Assembly: GCA_938023775.1 (NCBI GenBank)
Contig: CALJDB010000022.1
Coordinates: forward strand, 1 to 7,235
Source: an uncultured Clostridia bacterium
GTDB taxonomy: Bacteria; Bacillota; Clostridia; Oscillospirales; Oscillospiraceae
Direction: 5' to 3'
Length of the DNA: 7,235 nucleotides
Shown piece by piece: positions 5,466-7,235 of this stretch (its first letter is position 1; each line of letters opens with the position of its first letter). Made by a program: the position numbers and the translations under genes. A model generated the notes under the pieces. The model was not told the DNA's origin and ran no database searches. It saw only the letters and a program-made list of their open reading frames with translations.

Positions 5466-7216
5466 ACGTCAAGATCAACGACATGCCCGTCTCCGTGCCG
5501 GAGGGCACGACCATTTTAGAGGCGACGCGCATTGCCGGCATGCCGGTGCCCACGCTCTGCTACCTCAAGGGCGTGAACGAGATCTCCGCCTGCCGCATCT
5601 GCATCGTGGAGATCAAGGGACTTGAGCGCCTCGTCCCGGCGTGCAACAACCATGTCGCCGAGGGGCTCGAGATCTACACCAACACCCTCCGCGTGCGCCA
5701 GGCGCGCCGCGCCAACATCGAGCTGCTGCTCAGCCAGCACCGCACGAACTGCCCCGTCTGCATCCGCAGCGGCAGCTGCGAGCTCCAGAAGATCGCAAAC
5801 TCGCTCAACTGCGGCGAGAAGGAGATCTATCACTACGAGCCGCGCGCCGCCCGCTGGGACCGCACGTTCCCCCTCGTGCGCGACGCGAGCAAGTGCATCC
5901 GCTGCATGCGGTGCGTCAACTTCTGCGACAAGGTCCAGACGCTCGGCATCTGGGACGTTTCCAACACCGGACCGAATCAGGACGTGTTCGTCTCCGGCTA
6001 CCGCGACATTCACGACGCCGACTGCGCCCTCTGCGGCCAGTGCGTCACCCACTGCCCCACCGCGGCGCTCACCGCGCGCGACGATACGGAGTCCATCTTC
6101 GGGCTCCACGGCGCGCTGAACGACCCGGACAAGATCACCGTCGTTCAGGTCGCGCCCGCCGTCCGCGTTGCATGGGGCGAGGCGTTCGGGCTCTCGCCCG
6201 ACGTTGCGAACGAAAAGCGTCTTGTCGCCGCGCTCCACCGCATCGGCTTTGACTACGTATTCGACACCGACTACACCGCGGACCTCACGATCATGGAGGA
6301 GGGCACGGAGTTTCTCCACCGTCTCCAGACCGGCGAGGACGGCGGCTGGCCCATGTTCACCTCCTGCTGCCCCGGCTGGGTCCGCTTCCTGAAGAGCCAG
6401 TACCCGGAGCTTGTGCCCCATCTCTCCACCGCGAAGAGCCCCCAGCAGATGTTCGGCGCGGTCACGAAGACCTATTTCGCGAAAAAGCTCGGCGTGGACC
6501 CGCGGCGCATCGTCTGCGTGTCCGTCATGCCCTGCGTGGCGAAAAAGGCGGAGTGCGCCCTGCCGACGATGAACTCCGCCGGAGCCGGGCAGGACGTTGA
6601 CTTCTCGCTCACGACGCGCGAGATGTGCCGCATGATCGCCGCCGATCAGATCGAGGTCTCGCTCCTGCGCGAGGAGGAGTTCGACTCCCCGCTCGGCGCG
6701 GCGAGCGGCGCGGCGGTCATCTTCGGCGCGACCGGCGGCGTTATGGAGGCGGCGCTGCGTACCTGCGCAGCCATCGTCACGGGCAAGAACCCGGAGCCGG
6801 ACGCCTTCCGCGCCGTCCGCGGTGACAGCGGCTGGAAGGAGGCGGAATTTGACCTCGGCGGGACGAAGCTCCGCACCGCGGTCGTCAGCGGTCTCGGCAA
6901 CGCGCGCGCCCTCATCGAGGCGCTCCGCGCCGGCGAGGTGCATTACGACTTTGTCGAGGTCATGGCATGCCCCGGCGGCTGCGCCGGCGGCGGTGGACAG
7001 CCCATCCACTACGGCTGCGAGCTCGCCTCCCCCCGCGCAAGAGAGCTCTACCGCTACGACCTCGCCTACCCCATCCGCTTCTCCCACGAAAATCCGGAGG
7101 TCCAAGCCCTCTACAGCGAGTACCTCGGCGCTCCCTGCGGCGAGCTCGCCCATCACCTGCTCCACACCGACCACACCGCATGGACCATGCCCCTTGCCCC
7201 GGTGAAGCCGGAATAA
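5459..7216 (+). CDS. hydA: Modular [FeFe] hydrogenase, CpI-like architecture
   Basis: Catalyses reversible H2 formation from protons and low-potential electrons at the H-cluster. The 585-residue protein is close in length to Clostridium pasteurianum CpI (574) and carries its full set of clusters: an N-terminal [2Fe-2S] domain (C34, C45, C48, C62); the NuoG-like His-Cys3 cluster (H94, C98, C101, C107); two ferredoxin-type [4Fe-4S] clusters (C146, C149, C152, C156 and C189, C192, C195, C199); the H-domain with L1 TSCCPGW (C303, C304), L2 MPCVAKK (C359) and L3 MACPGGC (C504, C508); and the small-subunit tail ending around LLHTDHTAW. Residues matching the CpI proton path are kept (MEEGTE at 279-284, C303, S323). 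There is no signal peptide, so it is cytoplasmic. It overlaps the upstream oxidoreductase gene by 7 nt, indicating electron exchange with that protein. No hydE, hydF or hydG maturase gene lies in the window, so these must be elsewhere. C366 just after the L2 motif is an extra cysteine. The stop is TAA at 7214. Confidence 0.97.
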   Translation: MVNVKINDMPVSVPEGTTILEATRIAGMPVPTLCYLKGVNEISACRICIVEIKGLERLVPACNNHVAEGLEIYTNTLRVRQARRANIELLLSQHRTNCPVCIRSGSCELQKIANSLNCGEKEIYHYEPRAARWDRTFPLVRDASKCIRCMRCVNFCDKVQTLGIWDVSNTGPNQDVFVSGYRDIHDADCALCGQCVTHCPTAALTARDDTESIFGLHGALNDPDKITVVQVAPAVRVAWGEAFGLSPDVANEKRLVAALHRIGFDYVFDTDYTADLTIMEEGTEFLHRLQTGEDGGWPMFTSCCPGWVRFLKSQYPELVPHLSTAKSPQQMFGAVTKTYFAKKLGVDPRRIVCVSVMPCVAKKAECALPTMNSAGAGQDVDFSLTTREMCRMIAADQIEVSLLREEEFDSPLGAASGAAVIFGATGGVMEAALRTCAAIVTGKNPEPDAFRAVRGDSGWKEAEFDLGGTKLRTAVVSGLGNARALIEALRAGEVHYDFVEVMACPGGCAGGGGQPIHYGCELASPRARELYRYDLAYPIRFSHENPEVQALYSEYLGAPCGELAHHLLHTDHTAWTMPLAPVKPE

Positions 7217-7235
7217 AGGTCCTGACTAACAAGCA

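Noticed and set aside
5516..7174. 552-codon open frame on the - strand
   Set aside because: Antisense to hydA, which has every cluster ligand in place. The composition is low-information, and I saw no family motif to support translation.
708..7216. Glutamine synthetase and GltD-like protein as one ammonia-assimilation cluster
   Set aside because: They are separated by a strong terminator, an unrelated gene and two promoters, and no glutamate synthase large subunit is present. The GltD-like protein is coupled to hydA instead.
7217..7235. Terminal 19 bases after hydA
   Set aside because: Too short to call a terminator or a next gene.

Overview
This GC-rich window reads as ordinary chromosome of an anaerobic, fermentative, Gram-positive bacterium, most likely a high-GC member of the Clostridia (Oscillospirales-like). 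That placement is inference. It rests on strong GGAGG-type ribosome binding sites, a type III glutamine synthetase, an ECF-type vitamin/metal transporter S component and a modular [FeFe] hydrogenase. All five genes lie on the + strand, and no mobile element, CRISPR array, tRNA or rRNA is visible.

Layout. (1) Positions 1-693 hold the 3' part of rsmG (16S rRNA m7G methyltransferase). Its true start lies left of the window. (2) Positions 708-2801 encode a complete type III glutamine synthetase (glnN) only 14 nt after rsmG. It is closed by a strong 12-bp GC-rich intrinsic terminator at 2811-2846. (3) Positions 2981-3517 encode a small hydrophobic protein resembling an ECF transporter S component. 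It has its own predicted extended -10 promoter and no neighbouring energising genes in view. (4) A 109-bp intergenic region (3518-3626) carries a near-consensus promoter, TTGACA-18-CATAAT, whose -35 box sits inside an 8-bp perfect inverted repeat. (5) Positions 3627-5465 encode a 612-residue flavin/Fe-S oxidoreductase that joins a NuoF-type [4Fe-4S] domain to a GltD-type FAD/NAD(P) module. (6) Positions 5459-7216 encode a 585-residue CpI-like [FeFe] hydrogenase, HydA. It overlaps the oxidoreductase by 7 nt (ATGGTAA), so the two are almost certainly translationally coupled.

The last two genes form the most interesting unit: a two-gene, apparently NAD(P)H-linked [FeFe] hydrogenase. The usual HydB (FMN/NADH) and HydC (NuoE-like) subunits are replaced by a GltD-like flavoprotein that keeps only the Fe-S cap of NuoF. 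From memory of hydrogenase classification this matches the 'glutamate synthase-linked' [FeFe] group (A2), whose physiological function is poorly established. The glutamine synthetase upstream is separated from it by a terminator, another gene and two promoters, so a joint nitrogen/hydrogen function is not supported by the layout.
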